The notes under the pieces: model-generated
The model's input: only the letters and a program-made list of their open reading frames with translations
Told to the model about the DNA's origin: nothing
The model's database searches: none
Shown: piece after piece, positions 1 to 13,839 of the stretch
How positions within the stretch are numbered: the stretch's first letter is position 1
Layout: each line of letters opens with the position of its first letter
From: Ptiloglossa arizonensis
Taxonomy: Eukaryota; Arthropoda; Insecta; Hymenoptera; Colletidae
Length of the DNA: 64,000 nt
Assembly (NCBI RefSeq): GCF_051014685.1
Contig: NW_027479495.1
Location: 48,915 to 112,914, forward strand
Direction of reading: 5' to 3'
Position numbers and translations under genes: made by a program

Positions 1-60
1 GTATAACGTATAACGTATAACGTATAACGTATCACGTATAACGTATAACGTATAACGTAT

Positions 61-740
61 AATGTATAACGTATAACGTATAACGTATAACGTATAACGT
101 ATATCGCATGACGTATAACGCATAACGCATAACGTATAACGTACAACGTATAACGTATGAGGTATATCCTATAACGCATAACGTATAACGTATAACGTAT
201 AATGTATAACGTATAACGTATAACGTATAACGTATAACGTATAACGTATAACGTATAACGTATAACGCATAACGTATAACGTATAACGTATAACGTATAA
301 CGTATAACGTATAACGTACAACGTTTAACGTATAACGTATAACGTAGAACGTATAACGTATAACGTATAACGTATAACGGATGACGTATAACGTATAACG
401 TACAACGTATAACGTATAACGTATAACGTAGAACGTATAACGTACAACGTATAACGTATAACGTACAACGTATAACGTATAACGTATAACGTATAACGTA
501 TGTCGTATAACGTATAACGTATAACGTATAACGTATAACGTATAACGTATAACGTATAACGTATAACGTATAACGTATAACGTATAAGGTATAACGTATA
601 ACTTATAACGTATAACGTATAACGTATAATGTATAACGTATAACGTATAACGTATAACGTATAACGTATAACGTATATCGCATGACGTATAACGCATAAC
701 GTATAACGTATAACGTATAACGTATAACGAATAACGTATA
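61..740. repeat. 680-bp segment duplicated 12,370 bp downstream, copy 1
   Basis: Compared line by line, 61-740 and 12,431-13,110 are the same, through CGCATGA, CGTATGA,GGTATAT, TGTATAA, CGTTTAA, CGTAGAA, CGGATGA, CGTATGT, GGTATAA, CTTATAA and CGAATAA. The match ends at 741, where copy 1 continues with CGTATAT,CGTATAA and copy 2 with CGTATAA,CGTATAT,CGCATGA. Left of 61 the two already differ. Confidence 0.9.
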
Positions 741-1126
741 TCGTATAACGTATAACGTATAACGTATAACGTATAACGTATAACGTATAACGTATAACGT
801 ATAACGTATAACGTATAACGCATAACGTATAACGTATAACGTATAACGTATAACGTATAACGTATAACGTACAACGTTTAACGTATAACGTATAACGTAG
901 AACGTATAACGTATAACGTATAACGTATAACGCATAACGTATAACGTATAACGTATAACGTATAACGTATAACGTATAATGTATAACGTATAACGTATAA
1001 CGAATAACGTATAACGTATAACGTATAACGTATTACGTATAACGTATAACGTATAACGTATAACGTATAACGTATAACGTATAACGTATAACGTATAACG
1101 TATAGCGTATAACGTATAACGTATAA

Positions 1127-1161
1127 CGATTAACGTAAAACGTATGACGTATTACATATTA
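1127..1161. repeat. Marker A, copy 1
   Basis: Five variant heptamers in a row: CGATTAA, CGTAAAA, CGTATGA, CGTATTA, CATATTA. The next unit is CGTATAT (subtype A1). Upstream is CGTATAG plus three perfect units. In the wider window this 35-bp block occurs 20 times and never in parts, so it is inherited as one piece. It contains the internal TTA steps that stop the spurious minus-strand frames. Confidence 0.95.
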
Positions 1162-2365
1162 CGTATATCGTATAACGTATAACGTATAACGTATAACGTA
1201 TAACGTATAACGTATAACGTATAACGTATAACGTATAACGTATAACGTATAACGTATAACGCATAACGTATAACGTATAACGTATAACGTATAACGTATA
1301 ACGTATAACGTATAACGTATAACGTACAACGTTTAACGTATAACGTATAACGTAGAACGTATAACGTATAACGTATAACGTATAACGCATAACGTATAAC
1401 GTATAACGTATAACGTATAACGTATAACGTACAACGTTCAACGTACAACGTATAATGTATAACGTATAACGTATAACGTATAACGTATAAGGTATAACGT
1501 ATAACGTATAACGTATAACGTAAAACGTATAACGTATAACGTATAACGTATAACGTATAACGTACAACGTTTAACGTATAACGTATAACGTAGAACGTAT
1601 AACGTATAACGTATAACGTATAACGGATGACGTATAACGTATAACGTACAGCGTATAACGTATAACGTATAACGTAGAACGTATAACGTACAACGTATAA
1701 CGTATAACGTACAACGTATAACGTATAACGTATATCCTATAACGCATAACGTATAACGTATAACGTATAACGTATAACGTATAACGTATAACGTATAACG
1801 TATAACGTATAACGTATAACGTATAACGTATAACGTATGTCGTATATAGTATAACGTATAACGTATAACGTATAACGTATAACGTATAACGTATAACGTA
1901 TAACGTATAACGTATAACGTATAACGTATAACGTATAACGTATAACGTATAACGTATAACGTATAACGTATAACGTATGTCGTATATAGTATAACGTATA
2001 ACGTATAACGTATAACGTATAACGTATAACGTATAACGTATAATGTATAACGTAAAACGTATAACGTATAACGTATAACGTATAACGTATAACGTATAAC
2101 GTATAACGTATAACGTATAACGTATAATGTATAACGTATAACGTATAACGTATAACGTATAACGTATAACGTATAACGTATAACGTATAACGTATAACGT
2201 ATAACGTATAACGTACAACGTCTAACGTATAACGTATAACGTATAACGTATAACGTACAACGTATAACGTATAACGTATAACGTATAACGTATAACGTAT
2301 AACGTATAACGTATAACGTATAACGTATAACGTATAACGTATAGCGTATAACGTATAACGTATAA
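1127..2365. repeat. Alpha HOR unit 1 (1,239 bp, 177 heptamers)
   Basis: The unit runs from one marker A to the next. Order of landmarks: marker A, CGTATAT, CGCATAA, CGTTTAA, CGTAGAA, CGCATAA, CGTTCAA between two CGTACAA, TGTATAA, GGTATAA, CGTAAAA, CGTTTAA, CGTAGAA, CGGATGA (1,624), CGTACAG, CGTAGAA, CGTACAA twice, CGTATAT,CCTATAA,CGCATAA, two copies of CGTATGT,CGTATAT,AGTATAA (1,834 and 1,974), TGTATAA, CGTCTAA, CGTATAG. Unit 3 shows the same order at offsets of 12,671-12,741 bp, always shifted by whole heptamers. Confidence 0.9.
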
Positions 2366-2400
2366 CGATTAACGTAAAACGTATGACGTATTACATATTA
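2366..2400. repeat. Marker A, copy 2
   Basis: Subtype A1 (followed by CGTATAT); 1,239 bp after copy 1, closing alpha HOR unit 1. Confidence 0.95.
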
Positions 2401-2981
2401 CGTATATCGTATAACGTATAACGTATAACGTATAACGTATAACGTATAACGTATAACGTATAACGTATAACGTATAACGTATAACGCATAACGTATAACG
2501 TATAACGTATAACGTATAACGTATAACGTATAACGTACAACGTTTAACGTATAACGTATAACGTAGAACGTATAACGTATAACGTATAACGTATAACGCA
2601 TAACGTATAACGTATAACGTATAACGTATAACGTATAACGTATAACGTATAACGTACAACGTTTAACGTATAACGTATAACGTATAACGTATAACGTATA
2701 ACGCATAACGTATATCCTATAACGCATAACGTATAACGTATAACGTATAACGTATAACGTATAACGTATAACGTATAACGTATAACGTATAACGTATAAC
2801 GTATAACGTATAACGTATAACGTATAACGTATAACGTATAACGTATAACGTATAACGTATAACGTATGTCGTATAACGTATAACGTATAACGTATAACGT
2901 ATAACGTATAACGTATAACGTATAACGTATAATGTATAACGTATAACGTATAACGTATAACGTATAACGTATAACGTATAA

Positions 2982-2995
2982 CGTATAATATAACG
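2982..2995. other. Phase break: loss of one CG
   Basis: CGTATAA is followed directly by TATAACG; one CG is missing between 2,988 and 2,989, shifting the heptamer phase by -2. The same junction is found at 12 places, always with intact TATAA on both sides. Confidence 0.95.
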
Positions 2996-3422
2996 TATAA
3001 CGTATAACGTATAACGTATAACGTATAACGTAAAACGTATAACGTATAACGTATAACGTATAACGTATATCGTACAGCGTATAACGTATAACGTATAACG
3101 TATAACGTCCAACGTATAACGTATAACGTATAATGTATAACGTATAACGTACAACGTATAACGTATAACGTATATCCTATAACGCATAACGTATAACGTA
3201 TAACGTATAACGTATAACGTATAACGTATAACGTATAACGTATAACGTATAACGTATAACGTTTAACGTATAACGTATAACGTATAACGTATGTCGTATA
3301 ACGTATAACGTATAACGTATAACGTATAACGTATAACGTATAACGTATAATGTATAACGTATAACGTATAACGTATAACGTATAACGTATAACGTATAAC
3401 GTATAACGTATAACGTATAACG

Positions 3423-6325
3423 TATATCCTATAACGCATAACGTATAACGTATAACGTATAACGCATAACGTATAACGCATAACGTATAACGCATAACGT
3501 ATAACGCATAACGTATAACGCATAACGTATAACGTATAACGTATAACGTATAACGTATAACGTATAACGTATAACGTATAACGTATAACGTATAACGTAT
3601 AACGTATAACGTATAACGTATAACGTATAACGTATAACGTATAACGTATAACGTATAACGTATAACGTATAACGTATAACGTATAACGTATAACGTATAA
3701 TGTATGTCGTATAACGTATAACGTATAACGTATAACGTATAACGTATAACGTATAACGTATAACGTATAACGTATAACGTATAACGTATAACGTATATCC
3801 TATAACGTATAACGTATAACGTATAACGTATAACGTAGAACGTATAACGTACAACGTATAACGTATAGCGTACAACGTATATCCTATAACCTATATCCTA
3901 TAACGCATAACGTATAACGTATGACGTATAACGTATAACGTATAACGTATAACGTATAACGTATGTCGTATAACGTATATCCTATAACGCATAACGTATG
4001 TCCTATAACGCATAACGTATGGCGTATAACGCATAACGTATACCGTATAACGTATAACGTATAACGTATAACGTATAACGTATATCGCATGACGTATATC
4101 GTATAACGTATAACGTAGAACGTATAACGTACAACGTATAACGTATAGCGTACAACGTATATCCTATAACCTATATCCTATAACGCATAACGTATAACGT
4201 ATGACGTATAACGTATAACGTATAACGTATAACGTATAACGTATAACGTATAACGTATAACGTATAACGTATAACGTATAACGTATGTCGTATAACGTAT
4301 AACGTATAACGTATAACGTATATCCTATAACGCATAACGTATGTCCTATAACGCATAACGTATAGCGTATAACGCATAACGTATACCGTATAACGTATAA
4401 CGTATAACGTGTAACGTATAACGCATAACGTATAACGTATAACGTATAACGTATAACGTATAACGTATAACGTATAACGTATAACGTATAACGTATATCC
4501 TATAACGTATAACGTATAACGTATAACGTATAACGTAGAACGTATAACGTACAACGTATAACGTATAGCGTACAACGTATATCCTATAACCTATATCCTA
4601 TAACGCATAACGTATAACGTATGACGTATAACGTATAACGTATAACGTATAACGTATAACGTATAACGTATAACGTATAACGTATGTCGTATAACGTATA
4701 ACGTATAACGTATAACGTATATCCTATAACGCATAACGTATGTCCTATAACGCATAACGTATAGCGTATAAAGTATAACGTATATCGCATGACGTATATC
4801 GTATAACGTATAACGTAGAACGTATAACGTACAACGTATAACGTATAGCGTACAACGTATATCCTATAACCTATATCCTATAACGCATAACGTATAACGT
4901 ATAACGTATAACGTATGTCGTATAACGTATAACGTATAACGTATAACGTATATCCTATAACGCATAACGTATGTCCTATAACGCATAACGTATAGCGTAT
5001 AACGCATAACGTATACCGTATAACGTATAACGTATAACGTGTAACGTATAACGCATAACGTATAACGTATAACGTATAACGTATAACGTATAACGTATAA
5101 CGTATAACGTATAACGTATAACGTATATCCTATAACGTATAACGTATAACGTATAACGTATAACGTAGAACGTATAACGTACAACGTATAACGTATAGCG
5201 TACAACGTATATCCTATAACCTATATCCTATAACGCATAACGTATAACGTATGACGTATAACGTATAACGTATAACGTATAACGTATAACGTATAACGTA
5301 TAACGTATAACGTATGTCGTATGACGTATAACGTATAACGTATAACGTATATCCTATAACGCATAACGTATGTCCTATAACGCATAACGTATAGCGTATA
5401 ACGCATAACGTATACCGTATAACGTATAACGTATAACGTGTAACGTATAACGCATAACGTATAACGTATAACGTATAACGTATAACGTATAACGTATGTC
5501 GTATAACGTATAACGTATAACGTATAACGTATAACGTATAACGTATAACGTATAACATATAACGTATAACGTATAACGATTAACGTAAAACGTATGACGT
5601 ATTACATATTACGTATAACGTATAACGTATAACGTATAACGTATAACGTATAACGTATGACGTATAACGTATAACGTACAACGTATATCCTATAACCTAT
5701 ATCCTATAACGCATAACGTATGTCCTATAACACATAACGTATAGCGTATAACGCATAACGTATACCGTATAACGTATAACGTATAACGTGTAACGTATAA
5801 CGCATAACGTATAACGTATAACGTATAACGTATAACGTATAACGTATAACGTATAACGTATAACGTATAACGTATAACGTATATCCTATAACGTATAACG
5901 TATAACGTATAACGTATAACGTAGAACATATAACGTACAACGTATAACGTATAGCGTACAACGTATATCCTATAACCTATATCCTATAACGCATAACGTA
6001 TAACGTATGACGTATAACGTATAACGTATAACGTATAACGTATAACGTATAACGTATAACGTATGTCGTATAACGTATAACGTATAACGTATAACGTATA
6101 TCCTATAACGCATAACGTATGTCCTATAACGCATAACGTATAGCGTATAACGCATAACGTATACCGTATAACGTATAACGTATAACGTGTAACGTATAAC
6201 GCATAACGTATAACGTATAACGTATAACGTATAACGTATAACGTATGTCGTATAACGTATAACGTATAACGTATAACGTATAACGAATAACGTATAACGT
6301 ATAACATATAACGTATAACGTATAA
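3423..6325. repeat. Zone 2: doubled-CCTATAA ladder
   Basis: No gene. The compound variant CGTATAT, CCTATAA, CCTATAT, CCTATAA, CGCATAA begins at 3,876, 4,156, 4,576, 4,856, 5,206, 5,682 and 5,962; the spacings 280, 420, 280, 350, 476 and 280 bp are all multiples of 7. Between rungs come, in fixed order, CGTATGT,CCTATAA,CGCATAA, then CGTATAG,CGCATAA, then CGTATAC,CGTATAA, then usually CGTGTAA. The basic unit is thus 280 bp (40 heptamers), with longer units that look like partial duplications. The ladder reappears only at the right edge of the window (63,301 and 63,588). Confidence 0.92.
5577..5611. repeat. Marker A, copy 3
   Basis: Subtype A2 (followed by a perfect CGTATAA). Upstream context is CATATAA plus two perfect units, shared only with the copy at 6,326. 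It lies inside the ladder zone. Confidence 0.95.
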
Positions 6326-6360
6326 CGATTAACGTAAAACGTATGACGTATTACATATTA
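6326..6360. repeat. Marker A, copy 4
   Basis: Subtype A2 with CATATAA upstream like copy 3, from which it is 749 bp (107 heptamers) away. Confidence 0.95.
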
Positions 6361-6738
6361 CGTATAACGTATAACGTATAACGTATAACGTATAACGTAT
6401 AACGTATGACGTATAACGTATAACGTACAACGTTTAACGTATAACGTATAACGTATAACGTATAGCGTATAACGTATAATGTATAACGTATAACGTATAA
6501 CGTATCACGTATAACGTATAACGTATAACGTATATCCTATAACGCATAACGTATAACGTATAACGTATAACGTATAACGTATAACGTATAACGTATAACG
6601 TATAACGTATAACGTATAACGTATAACGTATAACGTATAACGTATAACGTATAACGTATAACGTATAACGTATAACGTATAACGTATAACGTATAACGTA
6701 TAACGTATAACGTATAGCGTGTAACGTATAACGTATAA

Positions 6739-6773
6739 CGATTAACGTAAAACGTATGACGTATTACATATTA
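6739..6773. repeat. Marker A, copy 5
   Basis: Subtype A2 with CGTATAG,CGTGTAA upstream; 413 bp after copy 4. Confidence 0.95.
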
Positions 6774-6920
6774 CGTATAACGTATAACGTATAACGTATA
6801 ACGTATAACGTACAACGTTTAACGTATAATGTATAACGTATAACGTATAATGTATAACGTATAACGTACAAAGTATAACGTATAACGTATATCCTATAAC
6901 ACATAACGTATAATGTATAA

Positions 6921-6934
6921 CGTATAATATAACG
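6921..6934. other. Phase break: loss of one CG
   Basis: Junction between 6,927 and 6,928, two units after a TGTATAA variant. Confidence 0.95.
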
Positions 6935-7380
6935 TATAACGTATAACGTATAACGTATAACGTATAACGTATAACGTATAACGTATAACGTATAACGTAT
7001 AACGTATAACGTATAACGTATAACGTATAACGTATAACGTATAACGTATAACGTATAACGTACAACGTATAACGTATAACGTATAACGTATAACGTATAA
7101 CGTATAGCGTATAACGTATAACGTATAACGTATAACGTCCAACGTATAACGTATAACGTATAGCGTATAACGTATAACGTACAACGTATAACGTATGACG
7201 TATATCCTACAACGCATAACGTATAACGTATAACGTATAACGTATAACGTATAACGTATAACGTATAACGTATAACGTATAACGTATATCGTATAACGTA
7301 TAACGTATAACGTATAACGTATAACGTATAACGTATAACGTACAACGTATAACGTATAACTTATATCCTATAACGCATAA

Positions 7381-7597
7381 CGTATAACGTATAACGTATA
7401 ACGTATAACGTATAACGTATAACGTATAACGTATAACGTATAACGTATAACGTATAACGTATAACGTATAACGTATAACGTATAACGTATAACGTATAAC
7501 GTATAACGTATAACGTATAACGTATAACGTATAACGTATAACGTATAACGTATAACGTATAACGTATAACGTATAACGTATAACGTATAACGTATAA
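7381..7597. repeat. Pure run of 31 heptamers
   Basis: Perfect CGTATAA units between CGCATAA (7,374) and AGTATAA (7,598); the longest perfect run I found. Confidence 0.9.
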
Positions 7598-7632
7598 AGT
7601 ATAACGTATAGCGTGTAACGTATAACGTATAA

Positions 7633-7667
7633 CGATTAACGTAAAACGTATGACGTATTACATATTA
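7633..7667. repeat. Marker A, copy 6
   Basis: Subtype A2 with CGTATAG,CGTGTAA upstream. The distance of 894 bp from copy 5 is 896 minus the CG lost at 6,921. Confidence 0.95.
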
Positions 7668-7772
7668 CGTATAACGTATAACGTATAACGTATAACGTAT
7701 AACGTATAACGTATAACGTATAACGTATAACGTATAACGTATAACGTATAGCGTGTAACGTATAACGTATGA

Positions 7773-7807
7773 CGATTAACGTAAAACGTATGACGTATTA
7801 CATATTA
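7773..7807. repeat. Marker A, copy 7
   Basis: Only 140 bp after copy 6, the closest pair in the window. It has CGTATAG,CGTGTAA upstream and CGTATGA directly before it; the following unit runs into AGTATAA. Confidence 0.95.
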
Positions 7808-8731
7808 CGTATAAAGTATAACGTATAACGTATAACGTATAACGTATAACGTATAACGTATAACGTATAACGTATAACGTATAACGTATAACGCATAACG
7901 TATAACGTATAACGTATAACGTATAACGTATAACGTATAACGTATAACGTACAACGTTTAACGTATAACGTATAACGAAGAACGTATAACGTATAACGTA
8001 TAACGTATAACGTATGACGTATAACGTATAACGTATAACGTATAACGTATAACGCATAACGTATAACGTATAACGTATAACGTATAACGTATAACGTATA
8101 ACGTACAACGTTTAACGTATAACGTATAACGTAGAACGTATAACGTATAACGTATAACGTACAACGTATGACGTATAACGTATAACGTACAACGTTTAAC
8201 GTATAACGTATAACGTAGAACGTATAACGTATAACGTATAACGTATAACGTATGACGTATAACGTATAACGTATAACGTATAACGTAGAACGTATAACGT
8301 ATAACGTATAACGAATAACGTATAACGTATAACGTATAACGTACAACGTTTAACGTATAACGTATAACGTAGAACGTATAACGTATAACGTATAACGTAT
8401 AACGTATGACGTATAACCTATAACGTACAACATTTAACGTATAACGTATAACGTATAACGTATAACGTATAACGTATATCGTACAACGTTCAACGTATAA
8501 CGTATAATGTATAACGTATAACGTATAACGTATAACGTATATGGTATAAGGTATAACGTATAACGTATAACGTATAACGTATAACGTATAACGTATAACG
8601 TATAACGTATAACGTATAACGTACAACGTTTAACGTATAACGTATAACGTATAACGTATAATGTATAACGTATAACGTACAACGTATAACGTATAACGTA
8701 TATCCTATAACACATAACGTATAATGTATAA

Positions 8732-8745
8732 CGTATAATATAACG
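8732..8745. other. Phase break: loss of one CG
   Basis: Junction between 8,738 and 8,739, with the same left context (CACATAA, CGTATAA, TGTATAA) as at 6,921. It is the last break before 42 kb of constant phase. Confidence 0.95.
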
Positions 8746-9072
8746 TATAACGTATAACGTATAACGTATAGCGTATAACGTATAACGTATAACGTAAAAC
8801 GTCCAACGTATAACGTATAACGTATAATGTATAACGTATAACGTACAACGTATAACGTATAACGTATATCCTATAACGCATAACGTATAACGTATAACGT
8901 ATAACGTATAACGTATAACGTATAACGTATAACGTATAACGTATAACGTATATCGTATAACGTATAACGTATAACGTATAACGTATAACGTATGTCGTAT
9001 AACGTATAACGTATAACGTATAACGTATAACTTATAACGTATAACGTATAACGTATAACGTATAACGTATAA

Positions 9073-9107
9073 CAATTAACGTAAAACGTATGACGTATTA
9101 CATATTA
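9073..9107. repeat. Marker A, copy 8, first unit CAATTAA
   Basis: The only copy whose first heptamer lost its CpG (CAATTAA for CGATTAA). It also lacks the usual CGTATAG upstream. Confidence 0.93.
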
Positions 9108-9800
9108 CGTATAACGTATAACGTATAACGTATAACGTATAACGTATAACGTATGACGTATAACGTATAACGTACAACGTTTAACGTATAACGTATAACG
9201 TATAACGTATAGCGTATAACGTATAATGTATAACGTATAACGTATAACGTATAACGTATAACGTATAACGTATAACGTATAACGTATAACGTATAACGTA
9301 TAACGTATAACGTATGACGTATAACGTATAACGTACAACGTTTAACGTATAGCGTATAACGTATAACGTACAACGTATAACGTATAACGTATATCCTATA
9401 ACGCATAACGTATAACGTATAACGTATAACGTATAACGTATAACGTATAACGTATAACGTATAACGTATAACGTATATCGTATAACGTATAACGTATAAC
9501 GTATAATGTATAACGTATAACGTATAACGTACAACGTATAACGTATAACGTATAACGTATAACGTATAACGTATAACGTATAACGTATAACGTATAACGT
9601 ATAACGTATAACGTATAACGTATAACGTATAACGTATAACGTATAACGTATAACGTATAACGAATAACGTATAACGTATAACGTATAACGTATAACGTAT
9701 AACGTATAACGTATAACGTATAACGTATAACGTATAACGTATAACGTATAACGTATAACGTATAACGTATAACGTATAGCGTATAACGTATAACGTATAA

Positions 9801-9835
9801 CGATTAACGTAAAACGTATGACGTATTACATATTA
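9801..9835. repeat. Marker A, copy 9
   Basis: Subtype A1; opens the shortened 623-bp alpha unit. Confidence 0.95.
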
Positions 9836-10423
9836 CGTATATCGTATAACGTATAACGTATAACGTATAACGTATAACGTATAACGTATAACGTATAACG
9901 TATAACGTATAACGTATAACGTATAACGTATAACGCATAACGTATAACGTATAACGTATAACGTATAACGTATAACGTATAACGTATAACGTACAACGTT
10001 TAACGTATAACGTATAACGTAGAACGTATAACGTATAACGTATAACGTATAACGCATAACGTATAACGTATAACGTATAACGTATAACGTATAACGTACA
10101 ACGTTCAACGTACAACGTATAATGTATAACGTATAACGTATAACGTATAACGTATAAGGTATAACGTATAACGTATAACGTACAGCGTATAACGTATAAC
10201 GTATAACGTAGAACGTATAACGTACAACGTATAACGTATAACGTACAACGTATAACGTATAACGTATATCCTATAACGCATAACGTATAACGTATAACGT
10301 ATAACGTATAACGTATAACGTATAACGTATAACGTATAACGTATAACGTATAACGTATAACGTATAACGTATAACGTATGTCGTATATAGTATAACGTAT
10401 AGCGTATAACGTATAACGTATAA
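9801..10423. repeat. Shortened alpha unit (623 bp, 89 heptamers)
   Basis: It begins like a full alpha unit (marker A, CGCATAA, CGTTTAA, CGTAGAA, CGCATAA, CGTTCAA, GGTATAA). It then goes straight to CGTACAG, skipping the CGTTTAA-CGTAGAA-CGGATGA block, and has only one CGTATGT,CGTATAT,AGTATAA before the next marker A. This is best explained by two in-register deletions from a full unit. Confidence 0.8.
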
Positions 10424-10458
10424 CGATTAACGTAAAACGTATGACGTATTACATATTA
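10424..10458. repeat. Marker A, copy 10
   Basis: Subtype A1; opens alpha HOR unit 2. Confidence 0.95.
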
Positions 10459-11690
10459 CGTATATCGTATAACGTATAACGTATAACGTATAACGTATAA
10501 CGTATAACGTATAACGTATAACGTATAACGTATAACGTATAACGTATAACGTATAACGTATAACGTATAACGTATAACGCATAACGTATAACGTATAACG
10601 TATAACGTATAACGTATAACGTATAACGTATAACGTACAACGTTTAACGTATAACGTATAACGTAGAACGTATAATGTATAACGTATAACGTATAACGCA
10701 TAACGTATAACGTATAACGTATAACGTATAACGTATAACGTACAACGTTCAACGTACAACGTATAATGTATAACGTATAACGTATAACGTATAACGTATA
10801 AGGTATAACGTATAACGTATAACGTATAACGTATAACGTATAACGTATAACGTATAACGTATAACGTATAACGTACAACGTTTAACGTATAACGTATAAC
10901 GTAGAACGTATAACGTATAACGTATAACGTATAACGGATGACGTATAACGTATAACGTACAGCGTATAACGTATAACGTATAACGTAGAACGTATAACGT
11001 ACAACGTATAACGTATAACGTACAACGTATAACGTATAACGTATATCCTATAACGCATAACGTATAACGTATAACGTATAACGTATAACGTATAACGTAT
11101 AACGTATAACGTATAACGTATAACGTATAACGTATAACGTATAACGTATGTCGTATATAGTATAACGTATAACGTATAACGTATAACGTATAACGTATAA
11201 CGTATAACGTATAACGTATAACGTATAACGTATAACGTATAACGTATAACGTATAACGTATAACGTATAACGTATAACGTATGTCGTATATAGTATAACG
11301 TATAACGTATAACGTATAACGTATAACGTATAACGTATAATGTATAACGTATAACGTATAACGTATAACGTATAACGTATAACGTATAACGTATAACGTA
11401 TAACGTATAACGTATAACGTATAATGTATAACGTATAACGTATAACGAATAACATATAACGTATAACGTATAACGTATAACGTATAACGTATAACGTATA
11501 ACGTATAACGTATAACGTATAACGTATAACGTATAACGTATAACGTACAACGTCTAACGTATAACGTATAACGTATAACGTATAACGTACAACGTATAAC
11601 GTATAACGTATAACGTATAACGTATAACGTATAACGTATAACGTATAACGTATAACGTATAACGTATAGCGTATAACGTATAACGTATAA
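10424..11690. repeat. Alpha HOR unit 2 (1,267 bp, 181 heptamers)
   Basis: Landmark order is that of unit 1, including the paired CGTATGT,CGTATAT,AGTATAA and the CGTCTAA near the end. It differs by extra heptamers and by CGAATAA,CATATAA at about 11,445-11,460, which unit 1 lacks and unit 3 has. Units 2 and 3 are therefore closer to each other than to unit 1. Confidence 0.9.
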
Positions 11691-11725
11691 CGATTAACGT
11701 AAAACGTATGACGTATTACATATTA
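11691..11725. repeat. Marker A, copy 11
   Basis: Subtype A1; opens the 1,687-bp unit that contains the segment shared with 61-740. Confidence 0.95.
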
Positions 11726-12430
11726 CGTATATCGTATAACGTATAACGTATAACGTATAACGTATAACGTATAACGCATAACGTATAACGTATAACGTAT
11801 AACGTATAACGTATAACGCATAACGTATAACGTATAACGTATAACGTATAACGTATAACGTATAACGTACAACGTTTAACGTATAACGTATAACGTAGAA
11901 CGTATAACGTATAACGTATAACGTATAACGCATAACGTATAACGTATAACGTATAACGTATAACGTATAACGTATAACGTATAACGTACAACGTTTAACG
12001 TATAACGTATAACGTAGAACGTATAACGTATAACGTATAACGTATAACGGATGACGTATAACGTATAACGTACAACGTTTAACGTATAACGTATAACGTA
12101 GAACGTATAACGTACAACGTATAACGTATAACGTCCAACGTATAACGTATAACGTATATCCTATAACCCATAACGTATAACGTATAACGTATAACGTATA
12201 ACGTATAACGTATAACGTATAACGTATAACGTATAACGTATAACGTATAACGCATAACGTATAACGTATAACGTATAACGTATAACGTATGTCGTATATA
12301 GTATAACGTATAACGTATAACGTATAACGTATAACGTATAACGTATAATGTATAACGTATAACGTATAACGTATAACGTATAACGTATAACGTATAACGT
12401 ATAACGTATAACGTATAACGTATAACGTAT

Positions 12431-13110
12431 AATGTATAACGTATAACGTATAACGTATAACGTATAACGTATATCGCATGACGTATAACGCATAACGCAT
12501 AACGTATAACGTACAACGTATAACGTATGAGGTATATCCTATAACGCATAACGTATAACGTATAACGTATAATGTATAACGTATAACGTATAACGTATAA
12601 CGTATAACGTATAACGTATAACGTATAACGTATAACGCATAACGTATAACGTATAACGTATAACGTATAACGTATAACGTATAACGTACAACGTTTAACG
12701 TATAACGTATAACGTAGAACGTATAACGTATAACGTATAACGTATAACGGATGACGTATAACGTATAACGTACAACGTATAACGTATAACGTATAACGTA
12801 GAACGTATAACGTACAACGTATAACGTATAACGTACAACGTATAACGTATAACGTATAACGTATAACGTATGTCGTATAACGTATAACGTATAACGTATA
12901 ACGTATAACGTATAACGTATAACGTATAACGTATAACGTATAACGTATAACGTATAAGGTATAACGTATAACTTATAACGTATAACGTATAACGTATAAT
13001 GTATAACGTATAACGTATAACGTATAACGTATAACGTATAACGTATATCGCATGACGTATAACGCATAACGTATAACGTATAACGTATAACGTATAACGA
13101 ATAACGTATA
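12431..13110. repeat. 680-bp segment, copy 2
   Basis: Partner of 61-740. To its right the relation to the window start resumes at an offset of 12,678 bp (CGAATAA 1,001/13,679; marker A 1,127/13,805). The intervening difference of 308 bp is 44 heptamers, so copy 2 carries an in-register insertion or copy 1 a deletion. Confidence 0.9.
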
Positions 13111-13377
13111 ACGTATATCGCATGACGTATAACATATAACGTATAACGTATAACGTATAACGTATAACGTATAACGTATAACGTATAACGTATAACGTAT
13201 AACGTATAACGTATAACGTATAACGTACAACGTCTAACGTATAACGTATAACGTATAACGTATAACGTACAACGTATAACGTATAACGTATAACGTATAA
13301 CGTATAACGTATAACGTATAACGTATAACGTATAACGTATAACGTATAACGTATAGCGTATAACGTATAACGTATAA

Positions 13378-13412
13378 CGATTAACGTAAAACGTATGACG
13401 TATTACATATTA
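13378..13412. repeat. Marker A, copy 12
   Basis: Subtype A1; only 427 bp (61 heptamers) before the next copy. Confidence 0.95.
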
Positions 13413-13804
13413 CGTATATCGTATAACGTATAACGTATAACGTATAACGTATAACGTATAACGTATAACGTATAACGTATAACGTATAACGTATAACGCA
13501 TAACGTATAACGTATAACGTATAACGTATAACGTATAACGTATAACGTACAACGTTTAACGTATAACGTATAACGTAGAACGTATAACGTATAACGTATA
13601 ACGTATAACGCATAACGTATAACGTATAACGTATAACGTATAACGTATAACGTATAATGTATAACGTATAACGTATAACGAATAACGTATAACGTATAAC
13701 GTATAACGTATTACGTATAACGTATAACGTATAACGTATAACGTATAACGTATAACGTATAACGTATAACGTATAACGTATAGCGTATAACGTATAACGT
13801 ATAA

Positions 13805-13839
13805 CGATTAACGTAAAACGTATGACGTATTACATATTA
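13805..13839. repeat. Marker A, copy 13
   Basis: Subtype A1; opens alpha HOR unit 3 and corresponds to copy 1 at an offset of 12,678 bp. Confidence 0.95.

Larger units (their letters stand above)
1..3422. repeat. Zone 1: alpha-family heptamers
   Basis: No gene. The zone holds marker A at 1,127 and 2,366 and one complete alpha HOR between them. Positions 61-740 match 12,431-13,110 base for base as far as I compared them. The first CG-deletion phase break is at 2,982. After it come variants CGTAAAA, CGTACAG and CGTCCAA in the same order as at 53.3-53.5, 57.7-57.9 and 62.6-62.7 kb, so the right part of this zone belongs to the family that dominates the far end of the window. Confidence 0.9.
6326..9800. 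repeat. Zone 3: mixed heptamers, marker A dense
   Basis: No gene. Four copies of marker A (6,326, 6,739, 7,633, 7,773) lie within 1.5 kb and a fifth, altered one is at 9,073. Two CG-deletion phase breaks are present (6,921 and 8,732). Positions 7,381-7,597 are 31 consecutive perfect heptamers, the longest pure run I found. The copies at 6,739, 7,633 and 7,773 share an upstream CGTATAG,CGTGTAA that no other marker A copy has, so they probably arose from each other by local duplication. Confidence 0.85.

Noticed and set aside
1127..1161. Marker A as a CENP-B-box-like or replication origin element
   Set aside because: It shares no recognisable core with the CENP-B box or the yeast ARS consensus; kept as a marker of unknown function.
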